From: Rhynchospora pubera
Lineage: Eukaryota > Streptophyta > Magnoliopsida > Poales > Cyperaceae
Assembly (NCBI GenBank): GCA_028095005.1
Contig: CM051459.1
Span: forward strand, 198,625,902 to 198,689,901
Reading direction: 5' to 3'
Length of the DNA stretch: 64,000 nucleotides
The position numbers and the translations under genes were made by a program. Numbering within the stretch: position 1 is the first letter of the stretch; each line of letters starts with the position of its first letter. This document shows, in pieces, positions 33,598-45,070 of this stretch. The notes below the pieces were generated by a model. The model was not told the origin of the DNA and made no database searches. It saw only the letters and a list, made by a program, of their open reading frames with translations.

Positions 33598-34314
33598 AAT
33601 ATCTAAGTAAGGTTCCACAGATTGTTTCTGAGCCAAGCGTTTCTTATTTTATGTATGAATCTCATTTTATGAAGGCAGACAACTTTTTCTCAGATATCAA
33701 AATGCGACAACTTATTTATCTGTGATTTAGTTAAAGGACTTTGACCTTTCTCAAATTCATCAAAAAAAAAAAAAAAAACAAAAAGGAAATGTTGAACAGA
33801 GAATTGGCATATTAACGTTGGTCTCAAATACTGCTTAATACGCTAAAATTTTAAATGACATTGGTGCATTCTGCATGACACAACTGTTCAAAGAGTACAT
33901 CTAATGAAAACCGACTGTAGACAATCATGCCATCAGAACTAAATTTGTTTTAATGAAATTTGCACGACACACATATTTAATACCAGTTTCAATTTCGAAA
34001 AGGAAGAAGACAGTAAAATTTGTGCTTGATTGTACAAGAAAGTCATAAATTATCAATCCTGATTCCAAGGAAACCAAATGAAGAAAGCAGTTGCAACTTG
34101 CAAATTTCCCAAGAATGCTAACAGAACTTTGGAGGATAATCTATAATAGACCAAAATAAATTATATATAATTAATTGACTTGTTAGTTGAGGACTGTGAA
34201 CTGTCATTCCTCAACAAAAATTGTGATCGCTATCATATATACCTTCTCTATATGAGATCAAAATGATGGGCAATTTTAAATTTTTAAAAACAAGGAAAAG
34301 TGAAAAAAAAAATG
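33598..34314. other. Region downstream of the ATP sulfurylase gene
   Basis: No coding signal. It probably includes the 3' UTR of the minus-strand ATP sulfurylase near 34314; a 16-nt poly-A run lies at about 33763-33779. Confidence 0.4.
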
Positions 34315-36884
34315 CTAGGCTCCAACAGTTGCTTTGACAACATTCTCTTCCGATTGCAAGCTGTTGTAATAATCAACAAGAACCTTCCAGCCACCAGGGC
34401 ACATAAATCCATCAGGTGGGTTCTCTCCACTTTTTGCGAAATTTCTCATCTACAGTATTAAAAGGAAAGGAATAAGACGGTGCTATCTAGAATAATATGC
34501 CTTGATTGCATAAGCCCAATAATATACAACATTATACCATACAGTATGACCCCAAAACAGAATACCTTAGTTCCGGATATGAAAAGAAAATCCTGGCTCC
34601 GCGAAGGCTCAAAAAATGCCATCTTTTTGGCAACCTGATCATATGCTGCCACCTACAGAATTTTAAAGATAAAAGTGTAAACAGGAGCTGCCAGTATGGT
34701 AACATCAGATATTAAAAAAATAATAAGAAGAAGAAGCTCCAGGCCTCCAAGCACAGTATACTGGCCAGAATTACAGAAATAAGCTGCTAGTACAGTTGGT
34801 GGTTTCAAGTCTCATATCAGTAAAATAAAGCCTGTGTAAAAATACCCAAGAGGAAAAAATTATAAGTCATAACAAAAAGCATTTGTAATACCTTGAATGG
34901 GAGTATATTGAGCTTCTCTAACCCCGGCGCCATGCTTAAAACCTTTTTTCCATGGTCTGGGTTGTATAGATCCCTCTTTTCAGTGGGATGACCCATACCA
35001 GCCGGGTCACGACCCACTATGTAAAAATTGGCACCTGCATTTATGCGTGCCTTTGCATGCCACTGCACCTCTGTGGGTCCTGCATAATGCATAGGAGAAG
35101 GGAAGATTGCCACAATTGTCGTTTCTGGGTCAAGCACTCCATCTTCTAACACCTAATTTAACATATACAGGGATTTAGAATAAAAGAGTTGCATTTTTAC
35201 ATTGCACGCATAAGGCAATGATACAAAGAAGGGTGAGATATTAGGCATGCACATGCTTTATTGTCCTAGATCAAATTTGTATGTTAGTCTCAAATTTCAG
35301 TACAGTACCTATCAGGTCTAGTTTGACACATACTGATAATCTAAGCCAGCACTGCACTGGTCATGCTGTGCATTTCAGTCAGCTTCAAATCCATACTGGC
35401 AAAAGACTGGTCTGAACAGGTAAAAGCTTAATGCACAAATCAATACAGCCAAAACCATCAAGGCATGCATAAATTATAGGTATGACCTTAATGCACAAAT
35501 ATACCTTCTTATGTTGCTCCATTCGCACATCCAGAGGCACATCATCGGCCTTAACAAAACCACCCAAGGGATGAAGTAACAAAATTGGGTTCTTATACCC
35601 CATTTCTAACAACCTCCTCCTAGTATCATTCATCAAAAGTGCATGTCCATTATGCACTGGATTTCTCAACTGGAAAGCAAAAACAGCATCAGCTTCCCGC
35701 TTGTCAAATTCATCTCTCAGCTGGTGGGGCGACAGTCTGTAATGATCCAACCCATCATTGTATTTGATTGGTTCGATCACTTGTAGGTCCCCACCAATCA
35801 GCCAGTTCCCGGCTGGTGTTATGGCTTCTTCTACATATGGCAGGCCTGGGGCTGTGCAGCCCCATGTACGTGCTATTCTCTCTTCTTTGTTGTGGGGGTA
35901 TATCTCTATCCTGTCATGTCAAGTTGAGAAAATTGTGTTATAAGTAAAACTTAGCTCGGTCTATTTTTGTTCTTATATATGTATTAATTCAAGATATCAT
36001 CACTGAAATAGTGGGTGTCCCACCAATTACGTATTGATTGAAAATTCAATAGTTTAGGTTCACCATTTAGTACAGTAGTGGTGATCGTTGACCCCATGAA
36101 TTGAATTGCTGAGTCAGAGTCAATTTTAATATTGCAGAGGAAAGCTATTGGTTCTGAAATCTGCAAAGAACCATTTTGGACATGGGATAGTGAAAGATTC
36201 CTCAAAAAACAATTTGCTGGCATGTTCAAACTGCCCTGTTTGAGAACTAGAAATGGTAAATATCAATTTAAAACCAAATTCTTCTCTTTGAGAAAATGAA
36301 TCCAGATTACAACACCTTCTGAGAATTGCAACGGCACTACCACTAGGTCCCAAGAGCGTAACACTCTCGTTGGCACCAATCGCCTCCTTCTCTTGATCCG
36401 TGATTGCAAGAACGATCGGGAGAGACATGTTCACAACTGATCCGTCCTCCATCTTCAAGCAATTGAAGTGCAAGCATTGCAAGTACTCGTTCTCTCTCAT
36501 GAAGCCTCTGAGCGGGCTGGCCCACCCTTCAGAGAGCACGTGCACCCACTCCAAGTCGATTTGTTTGAGCGAGATGGAAGGAAGAGTCAAGGTCTCTTGA
36601 CGGAGGGCATCTCTCTCGGACGGAGGCGAGACCAACTCGGCCAGAGCGCCGCCGTCGGGGTCGATGAGAGCGCTGGTGCGGGTCACGTGGGGGTCACGTG
36701 AGGAAGGAGAATTGTGCATGATGCGTTTGGGGAAGAGAGAGAGGGACGAGGGAGAGGTGTGTGCAAATGAGGGGGTTGGTGCGGAGGGAAAGAAGGCGAA
36801 ATGGGGTGCTCTCTGGGGATGTTTAGTAGGGAAGGAGAGAGAGGAGGGAGAGAGAGGAGTGGGGTTAAAGGAGAGGATGGCCAT
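34315..36884 (-). CDS. APS: ATP sulfurylase, plastid type, 5 exons
   Basis: Sulfate adenylyltransferase, ATP + sulfate to adenosine 5'-phosphosulfate + PPi, first step of sulfate assimilation. Minus-strand exons: 36884-36316, 35910-35505, 35152-34892, 34652-34566 and 34449-34315; every junction is GT-AG and the joined frame is open for 485 codons. The first 50 or so residues are rich in Ser, Pro and Phe with few acidic residues, as in a chloroplast transit peptide. The PUA-like domain is in exon 1. The catalytic motif QLRNPVHNGH is at 270-279 and GRDPAGMGHP at 372-381. Further family blocks are LPYVEEAI, IFPSPM, AKARINAGANFYIVGRDP and the C-terminal NPPDGFMCPGGWKVLVDYY. Length and order fit plant APS proteins; the isoform number cannot be told. 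Nothing looks broken. It lies upstream of the esterase on the same strand, with no shared regulation evident. Confidence 0.95.
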
Positions 36885-36960
36885 TGGATGGCTTGGGAGA
36901 GCAGCAATGAAGGCTGTGTCAGTCTGTTTGCTCCGGAATAGCAGGACATGCGTCTTGGTT

Positions 36961-36968
36961 TTTATATA
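36961..36968 (-). promoter_or_regulatory. TATA box of the ATP sulfurylase gene
   Basis: TATATAAA on the minus strand, about 80 bp before the start codon, well placed for a plant core promoter. The remaining upstream DNA to 37126 shows nothing specific. Confidence 0.55.
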
Positions 36969-37126
36969 TTTAGCATCTAATAAACTGTATAAAATAATAA
37001 GTAGGGGTAATTAAATATTGGAGATAATGCAAGTGTATCAGATTTCTCTGCGTCTGTTTCGTGTAGTCAAGTGATGAAGTCACACGTTTTGTTCGGACTC
37101 TTTGTTTACCTTTTTTTTTTTTTTTT

Positions 37127-37527
37127 AGATATGCTAAAATTAGTTGCGACTGACTAATGAGATCGTTAACTACGATCAAATTTTAATTTTTTAGATTCTA
37201 ACTATCGATTCGAACAGTTCAATGTGTTCTCCATATTGAAATCTCATTGGATACAAAATTTTATATATTTCTGAAATTTTTTAATATTTGTTTGGTATTT
37301 TACAAAATTTTTATTCTAAACAATTTTTAACCCTTCAATAACTTTGATTTTCAAAAAATTCAAAAAATAGTAAATAAAATCAGAAAAATGTAAAATTTGG
37401 ACTCCAATGATATTTCAATATAGAGAACACATTGAATGATTCAGATTAGCCATTAGAGCCTCAAAAGTTGAGATATAATCGCAGCTGACGGATTCATTCG
37501 TCAGTCGTGGCTGATTTTAGCCTATCT
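37127..37527. mobile_element. Non-autonomous DNA transposon (MITE), AGATNGGCTAAAA family, copy 3
   Basis: Inverted termini AGATATGCTAAAATTAG and (reverse complement of the right end) AGATAGGCTAAAATCAG. It lies between T runs that could include a 9-bp T target duplication. It is collinear with the element at 977-1372 along its whole length (shared CAATGTGTTCTCCATATTGA-type block, AAAAGTTGAGATATAATCGC). It sits about 240 bp upstream of the ATP sulfurylase start codon. Confidence 0.75.
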
Positions 37528-37624
37528 TTTTTTTTCATTGCTTTCTTTTGACAATGCTCAAGGATCTCAAGTTGGTTCCTTTAAAAAGTTATACAAATAT
37601 GACTTCAAAATGTTGTTTTGACAA

Positions 37625-37663
<39 letters not shown>

Positions 37664-37670
37664 CATTATT

Positions 37671-37717
<47 letters not shown>

Positions 37718-38402
37718 TATTATTATTATTACTATTACTACAGATAAAACTAGTTGGTAGTTCATGCACAGTTATGTTTGAATTATTAAAAATATCTAAA
37801 CAATAAAAAGAAAATTGGAGCATATGTATGGCGTTCTCATATGCATGATATATCAATAATATACATCATGCAGATCACAGTTTATAAAATGGACACTAAA
37901 TTAAAAAAATATCATCTCTGATTTTTCTTTCAAAATTTGTCGAAATAAATCATCGTTGAAGAATTATTGTCTAGTTTTACTCATGTCATTTTTATGTCAA
38001 ACGACGAATTTCGTTGTTGGAATTTGAACTATTTTCCTAAATAAAATTATCCACACATAATATACAGAACAAATATTTATGCTTAATTTAGTGTTAATGT
38101 CACTAATTAACATTTAATTTGGTATTATTGTCAAAACTTCCTTTCACCGTAGATAAGTAACCTTATCGTCTCACACTGGTACAATCGCAGACGATCCCTA
38201 TCCTGGGTGGGGAATAAATGTTAACCTCATATGACATTTGGTGGAGCCCAAGGCCATCAAATTTGAATTTCACAAAGAGCTCAGGTCCATTAAACTTGTT
38301 GGGACCGCCTTTTGTGCCGAGAACTGGAGGCCATTTCTTTTTTGGGAATCTTAATGGGTTGATGACGATTCTCATAGAATACTCGCCGGATATAGCTAAG
38401 AG
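37528..38402. other. Intergenic DNA with compound microsatellite
   Basis: Except for the microsatellite nothing is recognised. The 70-codon minus-strand ORF at 38163-38375 shows no known domain. Confidence 0.35.
37624..37741. repeat. Compound (ATT)n-(ATC)n-(ATT)n microsatellite
   Basis: About 118 bp: a run of ATT units, a run of about 14 ATC units, then ATT again, with a few ACT units at the end. The ORFs of poly-Ile, poly-Asn and poly-Ser seen here are translation artefacts of the repeat. Confidence 0.95.
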
Positions 38403-38588
38403 CCATGTATTGGGTTTTTTTTTTTTTTTTTAAGAAAAACAGGGGTCAGGCCCCTATCTTATAATAATTTAAAAAAAATAAAGTACAAAGTTATTAGCAA
38501 GAGGCTAATATAGAAAAGAAAAAGAAAATAAAAACAAAAAGAGTACAAAAGCGCTCAAAGAAAGGTAAAAGAAAAGAGAAAAACTAAA

Positions 38589-41500
38589 TTAGCTTTTCTT
38601 CCTAAAGAAATCCCACTCCAACAGCACTTCTTGCAGCAGATCAGAAGGTTGTTTGATAATATTTCGAAAAACTCTTGCACATCTTTCTCGCCAGATAACG
38701 AAGAAAGTAATTGTAAAAAGATCCCTGTAAGTTCCCAAAATTGTAGAATTATGCAGAATGGAATGGTAAATTGGAATTGCTGCTTCATGAGACACGGAAG
38801 TAACAGAATGACAATGTAGTAATAGTTCTCTCAATTGCTTGAAGAAACCACAAGAGTTGAACAAATGAAAAACTGATTCATTGTCAGAATAACAAAGAAT
38901 ACATCTGTTAGGGAGACTCCACCCCCTCTTCTGCAAGTTGTCCAAAGTGGCAATCTTGTTCTGAAACATTAACCATAGAAATACCTTGAACCTTGGAGGT
39001 ATTCTCAAAGTCCAAATCGCTGGTAGGTTAGAAGAAACCTTTGGAAAAACTGAGACCAGATTATAGTAGGATTTGGTAGAGAAAGACCTGGCACTGCTAC
39101 ACAAGTTCCAAAGAGCAACATCATCATCAGTGAAGTTTTGGTTAGTAAGCAAAGGTGAGATAAGTTGTAAAAGAGAAAAAAGCTGCTGCATTGCCACTTG
39201 AGAAGTATGAATTAAAGGCGAAAATAAAGAAGCAATGTCTCGGATATGAGAGTGGAATTGAAAAACTGTTATGAAAGGATCAACAGCAAAAGAAAAGAGT
39301 TCAGGAAAAGAAAACTTTAAAAGTTGTGAAGTCCAATTGTGTTGCCAGAAAAGAATGCTCCTTCCATTAGAGAGATGAAAAGCCAAACCCACATTGAAAA
39401 CAGGTAACAAGTTACTCAATAAGTTGCTGAGTTTACTTTTCAAAGGGAAAGAAGAGATAGAATGTGACTGTAGTTGAGAAGCTAAGGGCTTCCATAAGGA
39501 GAAATCATTTGAGGACCATTTCCAAAGCCATTTTGCTAGAAGGGCATCATTGAAAAGCTGTAAGTCAAGTAACCCCAATCCTCCTATACTTTTTGGCTTA
39601 ATCACAGAGCTCCAGGAGATCATCACTAGCTTTCTAGTAGTAGAAGCAGTCCCATGCCAAAGAAAATCTCTTCTCAAAGAGTCAATTTTTTTAATCAACC
39701 AAGTTGGCAGTTTAAAAACTGTCATGAAGTAAATAGGCAGTGAAGAGAGGCAAGAGTTGATCAGAACAACTCTCCCAGCAATAGAAAGTAAAGAAGCAGA
39801 CCAACCCTGAAGCTTATTAACAAACCTTGCCAGAATTGGCTGAAAGTCATTTCTCACCAGAGGTTTGTCAGAAAGTGGTAAACCAAGATAAATTAAAGGA
39901 AAGAGAGAGACCTTGCAACTAAGAACAGCTGCAAGACCTTGAGTAAGAGAAGGTTGGCAATGGATAGTAATCAGGTCAGATTTGCTAGAGCTTAAAATTA
40001 AGCCTGAATAAAATCCAAAAACTTGAAAGATAGTCCTTAGAAAAACTGCTTGCTGAATTGAGGGTTTGAAGAAAATAATTGCATCATCAGCATAAAAGAG
40101 ACTAGAAAACATTCCTTGCAAAGGTACAGGCATAGCCCCCAGCGTGTTTAGTTTGGTTATCTATCTGGAGAGAAAATCAAAAGCCAGAATAAACAAGTAG
40201 GGTGAAAGGGGATCACCCTGACGTACTCCTCTTTTCAGAATAATTTTCTTACCAGCAACCCCATTTAAAACCACTCTTGAGGAGCCCCTAAGAACACAGC
40301 CATGTAGAGTATCACAAAAAGAAGGTGAAAGGCCCAGTGCAGAGAGCACCTTTAAAAGGAAACCCCAACTGATGGTGTCAAAAGCTTTATGGATGTCTGC
40401 TTTGAAAATTGCAAGAGGAGACTTGGATTTAGAGCAATGATGTATAACTTCTTGGGCATAGACAAAATTTTCAGAAATTGACCTTCCTTGCATGAAGCCA
40501 GATTGGTTTTTAGTAACCAAAGAAGAAAGCAAAGGCCTGAGTCTAACTGTTAAGATTTTAGAAAGTAGCCTTTGTAAAGAGTGAACGATACTAATAGGCC
40601 TGAAATCAGAAGTAAGGGAGGGGCTGTCACATTTAGGGATCAAAGCAATAATAGAGGAGTTAAGGGGGTGCAAAGACTTGGTCTGGATAGCTGAATTAAG
40701 AGTGGAAGTAACTTCAAAAACTAGTTCATCTTTAAAAGTTTTGAAGAAATCACCAGTAAAACCGTCTGGCCCGGGCGATCTGTTAGAAGGCCAGCTGTTA
40801 ATAGCTTCTAAAACTTCAGCTGAGGAAATAGGAATTTCCAACAAAGAAGAATCAAGAGTTTGTTGAAGGGAGTATAAGCAATCAGTCTCAAAGCTAGGAG
40901 CATCAGTAGGATCAGCTCCCATTAAGTTGCAGAAAAAATTAAAGAAAGCTTGGCCTTTCGATTTTTGATCAAAAACAGAAACACCATCAACAGTGACAGA
41001 TTGCACAAAGTTCCTCCTTTTATTACTCGTGGCTTTAGCATGAAAGAATGCAGAATTAGTATCCCCTTCTAGTCTCCATTTGAAAGCAGATCTTTGCTTC
41101 CAAATTGCTTCTTCATTAGCAGCAATGACAGCGAACCTTCTCTTCAACAAGCACTTCAAAAGTTTCTCTAGAGCAGTTAAGGTTCTAAACTCCATAACTC
41201 TGTCACATCTTGAGAGAAAATCTCTGATGAAGAGAGATTGTTCTCTGACTTTGGAGATTCTACCTTTGGCCCACAATCTAATCTCCTTGGTCAGAGAAGA
41301 GAGCTTTTCATGAAAGAGCAAAGGAGTCAGTGCAGGAGGAGAAGAAAACCAAAAATTAAGAACCAAGTCATGAAAATCTGGCAACTTAAGAAAGAAGTTT
41401 TCCAATCTAAATAAATTAGAAGGCCTGAAGTTTGTCTTAAAACTGCAAAGTAGAGGTGAGTGGTCAGAAGAAGTATTTGCAAGAGCTTCCTGAACAATGT

Positions 41501-42146
41501 TAGGGTATCTCTGAGAAAGAGTAAGATTCACAAAAAATCTGTCCAGCTTTGCCAGAGTAGGAGAATCCCTGTTATTGGACCAAGTAAAACTTCTATTTGA
41601 TAGAGCAATGTCTACCAAATTAAGGGAGGAGATAGTTTGAGAGAAGTCCTGAATATCTCTCCAACTATGGCCTTGACCAGTGGTTTCCGAATTATCCAAA
41701 ACAATGTTGAAGTCACCACAAAGCAGCCAAGGAAGATCAGTAACAGGGGCAAAGAGATTAAGAGAAGAAAGAAAAAGTTGCTTCCCAGAATCACCAGAAG
41801 GTCCATAAACCGAGGTAAGTCTGAAAGAGGAGCCATCAAAGTTTAAGGAGAAATCTACTGACAGTACATGTCTAGTAGCAGCAGAAGAAACACTGGTGGC
41901 AAAATTAGGATCCCAAGCAATCATAATACCTCCTCTTGTACCCAGGGAATCCACTGTGAGAAAAGATTTAAGTCTAGAGCCACAAGATTCTTTAACTAGA
42001 ATGTCCAAAGCAAGGTCCCACTTTGTCTCTTGGAAGCAGACAAAGTGAGGCTTTTCAATAAGAATAGTCTGTCTCACAGCAAGACGTTTTTCTTTATCAT
42101 TTAATCCTCTAACATTCCAACACAGCACTTTAAGCTTAGAAATCAT
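38589..42146 (-). pseudogene. LINE ORF2 (endonuclease / reverse transcriptase), one internal stop
   Basis: One continuous frame from an ATG at 42146 to the stop at 38589, interrupted only by a TAG at 40163-40161. Part 1: APE endonuclease with WNVRGLND, QETKWD, LLCGDFNIVL, LAKLDRFF and SDHSPL, then the RT N-terminal motifs (PGPDGFTGDFFK, LIPK, DFRPIS, KADIHKAFDTISW, GVRQGDPLSPYLF). Part 2 after the stop: FYADDAI (catalytic YADD) and a C-terminal zf-RVT domain with CILCYSDNESVFHLFNSC. The stop lies between RT motifs, about 25 codons before YADD, so a normal product would be inactive unless the TAG is read through or is a sequence error. An upstream ATG at 42197 is in frame, but the family start is at the ISKLKVLCWN segment. 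Confidence 0.9.
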
Positions 42147-42297
42147 AAAAGGAGACAAAGTAGTGACGCAGAGACAAAAGAGAAGAGAAAGGAGCAAGAT
42201 AATCCATTAAACCAAAGTTGATACAACAAGCAAAAACATCTAGCTTTTGATAACATAATGAAGATAGATTGGCAAGACAACAAAGATAAACAATAGA

Positions 42298-44976
42298 CTA
42301 GGCAATTCCAGCCGCTACCAAGTTCTTCTTGACCTCATCAGTGAGGTCAAACCCAGCAGCAAGGATGATAAGCTCTGCCTGAGTCATGGTGGGAGGGCCA
42401 ACATCCTTCAAAAAATCTTCTAGAATCAGAGCTGCCGAGGTTTTCTTTTTTGTCTGCTTAGTCGAAGAAGAAGAGGCATATTGCACTTTTTGGGCTTTAG
42501 CAATAGCCGAAGTATAAGGGCCTGACAGCTTTTCCTTTAATCTGGGACTTCTCCTTGGAGGGTCAGAAGAATAGCCTTTTCCAAAAGAAATCAGCGATTG
42601 TTGGGCTTGAAGAGGCCCAAAAAAGCCCGGAGGAGTGTCGAGGTTGAGCTGTGAATCAACACTAGCCAAAGCTGGAGAGATAGGTTGGCTTTCGTCAATA
42701 ACAGTGATTGGAGTTTCAAGTGAAATAAAGGAAGTAGGCGGCACAATAAAAGCTGTAGCAGAAACCATAGAAAAAGTAGAAGAGGTGATTAAGGGAGGTT
42801 GAATAGCCAACGGCAGCGGCTCAGGACTCAAAAAAGGAGCAACATAAGTGCTAGAAAAGAGGTTTGGTGATAAGTCATCATTAAGAACATCCAGCTGGCA
42901 AGGAGGCAACGGAACATTCAAATTCAAAAACTCACCAGAGCTATTTGAAAATAATGCAACCTCTCCAGTTGCCTGAAGGACTGGAGGTTGTCCTTGAGGA
43001 GGTTGATTGACTGAGTTGTCAAAATGTAACTGACTGCCAGAAGCAGCACCAGAGTCAGCTCCAGAGTTTTGAACATGAGGCGGTGGCGGCGGCACATAAG
43101 GTTGACCAGGGCCAATGTAAGGCGGATTCTGGTAGAAATCCACCTGCTCGTACCCTTCAATAAGAACTTGAACTGTAGCAGCTCCCGGATCATCAGAGAC
43201 AGCAATCTCATGAGGTATTTTGGTAGGGTGAGCACCTTTGACAAACATCCTGAGAAAAGCAAAGTTGTTACCAGAAAAGTGAGGAGCAATGGCAAGGGGG
43301 TAACCAAACCCAGAGACAAGCTTGCGAAGAGCAATTTGATTCCAGCAATGAAGTGGTTGACCATAAAGTCTAATTCTGGAACGAAAAACAGGAGGTTCTC
43401 TGACCATGCCCCTTGATCTATTCCATCTCAGAAATCGGTAACGGACACCATACTGACGAATAACACTGACATTGCATAAGTTGTTCCTAATAAAAGCATT
43501 AGGACAAACCAAAAGAAAATCTCCAGTCGCATGGTGCACTGGATGTAGCTGGAAATTTTGCATAGCGCCACCAAACTGAGCTGATAGTCTAGTGATCAAT
43601 CTTCTTTCAAAGTCAGGGGGAAGGAGGCCCTGGGTTTGATAAGTAACTACTGCTGCCCTGTTAAGTGGCTCATTCTCAGGAACAACAGGTTGATTAGGAA
43701 CATAGTAAACACTGAGAAGAGGAATTCTCTCATTTTCAAACTCCTGAGCACTATTTAGGGGCATATTCTGCCAGTTATCAGGAAAGTCCATTGGTGAAGC
43801 AGAAAGGAAAGGATCAGAATTAGAAGAAGTAGAGGAAGAGAGGGGAATGATTCCCAAACAAGAGTTGGGGGTTGATATAGAGGAGGAAGGAACCTGAACG
43901 GTCAGTTCAAGAGAAGGAGGGAACTGAACCAATGACTCCAGGTGGGGCTGCATTTCTGCTTCCAAAGAGGGTGGAATCTGAACAGTCGATTCCGAAGGGG
44001 GCTGCATATCTGCTTCCAAGGAGGATGGAATCTGAACAGTCGATTCCAAAGGGGGTTGCACTTCAGCTTCCAAAGTAGAGGAAGAGGAAGAGTTGAAACA
44101 ATTTTCAGAAGGCGAAAAATTGTCTGGAGATAAGAGAGGACATAACTTAGCATTATGACCAAAAAGAAGACAAACAATGCATCTCTGGGGAAGACTGCAG
44201 GTTGACTTCACATGGCCAGCAAAGAGGCAATTAAAGCACTTTCTAGAACTCTTGAAAGAAGAGAGTTTCGATTTAATGACTCCCTCAACAGAAGAACTTT
44301 CTTTGAAGTTAACTCCAACAGATTTAAACTTCTTAGGTAAAACTCTAGTCCAATTAGAATGCTCTTTAGACTCATTAGGAGGATTAGTAAAAGTATCAGA
44401 AGAAAACTTCTTCTTAGGAAGATCAAAGCAAGCAAACCTTCTCTGAAAAGATTTAGGAGTGACAAGCCTCAAAGCAGAAATAGTCATAGAAGGGGAAGGA
44501 AGTAGAGGCTGAAGTCTGGGCTTAGGAGAATCAGCACAGCGGTAGATCTTTGGGGGAGTCGGATCAACCTGATCAGGCAAAGGGGTTTCCAAAGAACCAG
44601 GACTGGGAGTTGTTTTAGCGGCTCTCAGCTTCTGTAGATAAAAGTCAAGGAGAGGTGGCTGTGCAGGTGAGGAAGAGCTAGCATCAGCACAAAAATTTTT
44701 CAAAGAACGACTAGCTAGAGGGAGGTGAGCATGGAGAAGTGGTGGTGGAGGAGGAGAAGGGGGAGAAGGGGCCTTGAGTTTCGTTTGTGGGCGGGGCTGT
44801 GGCAACCTCGTCGCAACAGCCGTCTTCTGAGGGAGGTGAGCATGAAGAAGTGGTGGTGGAGGAGGAGAAGGGGGAGAAGGGGCCTTGAGCTTCGTTTGTG
44901 GGCGGGGCTGTGGCAACCTCGTCGCAACAGCCGTCTTCTGAGTCGCCTTCTGAATCGCTTTCGGAGTCGCCTTCAT
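42298..44976 (-). CDS. LINE ORF1 protein with two zinc knuckles
   Basis: 892 codons, intact. The N-terminus is Pro-rich with a 37-residue unit that occurs twice in tandem. A basic segment follows, then two CCHC knuckles, CFNCLFAGHVKSTC and CIVCLLFGHNAKLC, at about 245-275. Next is a low-complexity segment of about 20-residue repeats (LEAEVQPPLESTVQIP type, about 290-360), and a globular-looking region (about 430-620) without a domain I can name. The C-terminus is Pro- and Ser-rich. Plant L1 ORF1 proteins are nucleic-acid chaperones that bind the LINE RNA. It is separated from ORF2 by about 150 bp. Confidence 0.88.
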   Translation of the reverse strand: MKATPKAIQKATQKTAVATRLPQPRPQTKLKAPSPPSPPPPPLLHAHLPQKTAVATRLPQPRPQTKLKAPSPPSPPPPPLLHAHLPLASRSLKNFCADASSSSPAQPPLLDFYLQKLRAAKTTPSPGSLETPLPDQVDPTPPKIYRCADSPKPRLQPLLPSPSMTISALRLVTPKSFQRRFACFDLPKKKFSSDTFTNPPNESKEHSNWTRVLPKKFKSVGVNFKESSSVEGVIKSKLSSFKSSRKCFNCLFAGHVKSTCSLPQRCIVCLLFGHNAKLCPLLSPDNFSPSENCFNSSSSSTLEAEVQPPLESTVQIPSSLEADMQPPSESTVQIPPSLEAEMQPHLESLVQFPPSLELTVQVPSSSISTPNSCLGIIPLSSSTSSNSDPFLSASPMDFPDNWQNMPLNSAQEFENERIPLLSVYYVPNQPVVPENEPLNRAAVVTYQTQGLLPPDFERRLITRLSAQFGGAMQNFQLHPVHHATGDFLLVCPNAFIRNNLCNVSVIRQYGVRYRFLRWNRSRGMVREPPVFRSRIRLYGQPLHCWNQIALRKLVSGFGYPLAIAPHFSGNNFAFLRMFVKGAHPTKIPHEIAVSDDPGAATVQVLIEGYEQVDFYQNPPYIGPGQPYVPPPPPHVQNSGADSGAASGSQLHFDNSVNQPPQGQPPVLQATGEVALFSNSSGEFLNLNVPLPPCQLDVLNDDLSPNLFSSTYVAPFLSPEPLPLAIQPPLITSSTFSMVSATAFIVPPTSFISLETPITVIDESQPISPALASVDSQLNLDTPPGFFGPLQAQQSLISFGKGYSSDPPRRSPRLKEKLSGPYTSAIAKAQKVQYASSSSTKQTKKKTSAALILEDFLKDVGPPTMTQAELIILAAGFDLTDEVKKNLVAAGIA
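44728..44949. repeat. 111-bp tandem duplication within LINE ORF1
   Basis: Two copies, about 44728-44838 and 44839-44949, differ at few sites (such as GCATGGAG vs GCATGAAG). The length is a multiple of three, so the frame is kept. Confidence 0.85.
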
Positions 44977-45013
44977 AATCGCTCTCTTCTTCGATTTCCT
45001 CTCAATTAAATTA

Positions 45014-45070
45014 CAACCATATATTATACAAATATACGTTTACAACATATATTATACAAATATACGTTTA
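45014..45070. repeat. 28/29-bp tandem pair at the LINE 5' end
   Basis: Two adjacent copies of a CATATATTATACAAATATAC-containing unit, 45014-45042 and 45043-45070, directly inside the 5' target duplication. Confidence 0.85.

Noticed and set aside
37548..37856. ORFs of poly-Ile, poly-Leu/Ser and poly-Asp/Asn
   Set aside because: Translations of the ATT/ATC microsatellite.
38163..38375. 70-codon minus ORF with KFDGLGLHQMSYEV
   Set aside because: Looks protein-like in composition, but has no recognised family, no partner exons and no context; not enough to call a gene.
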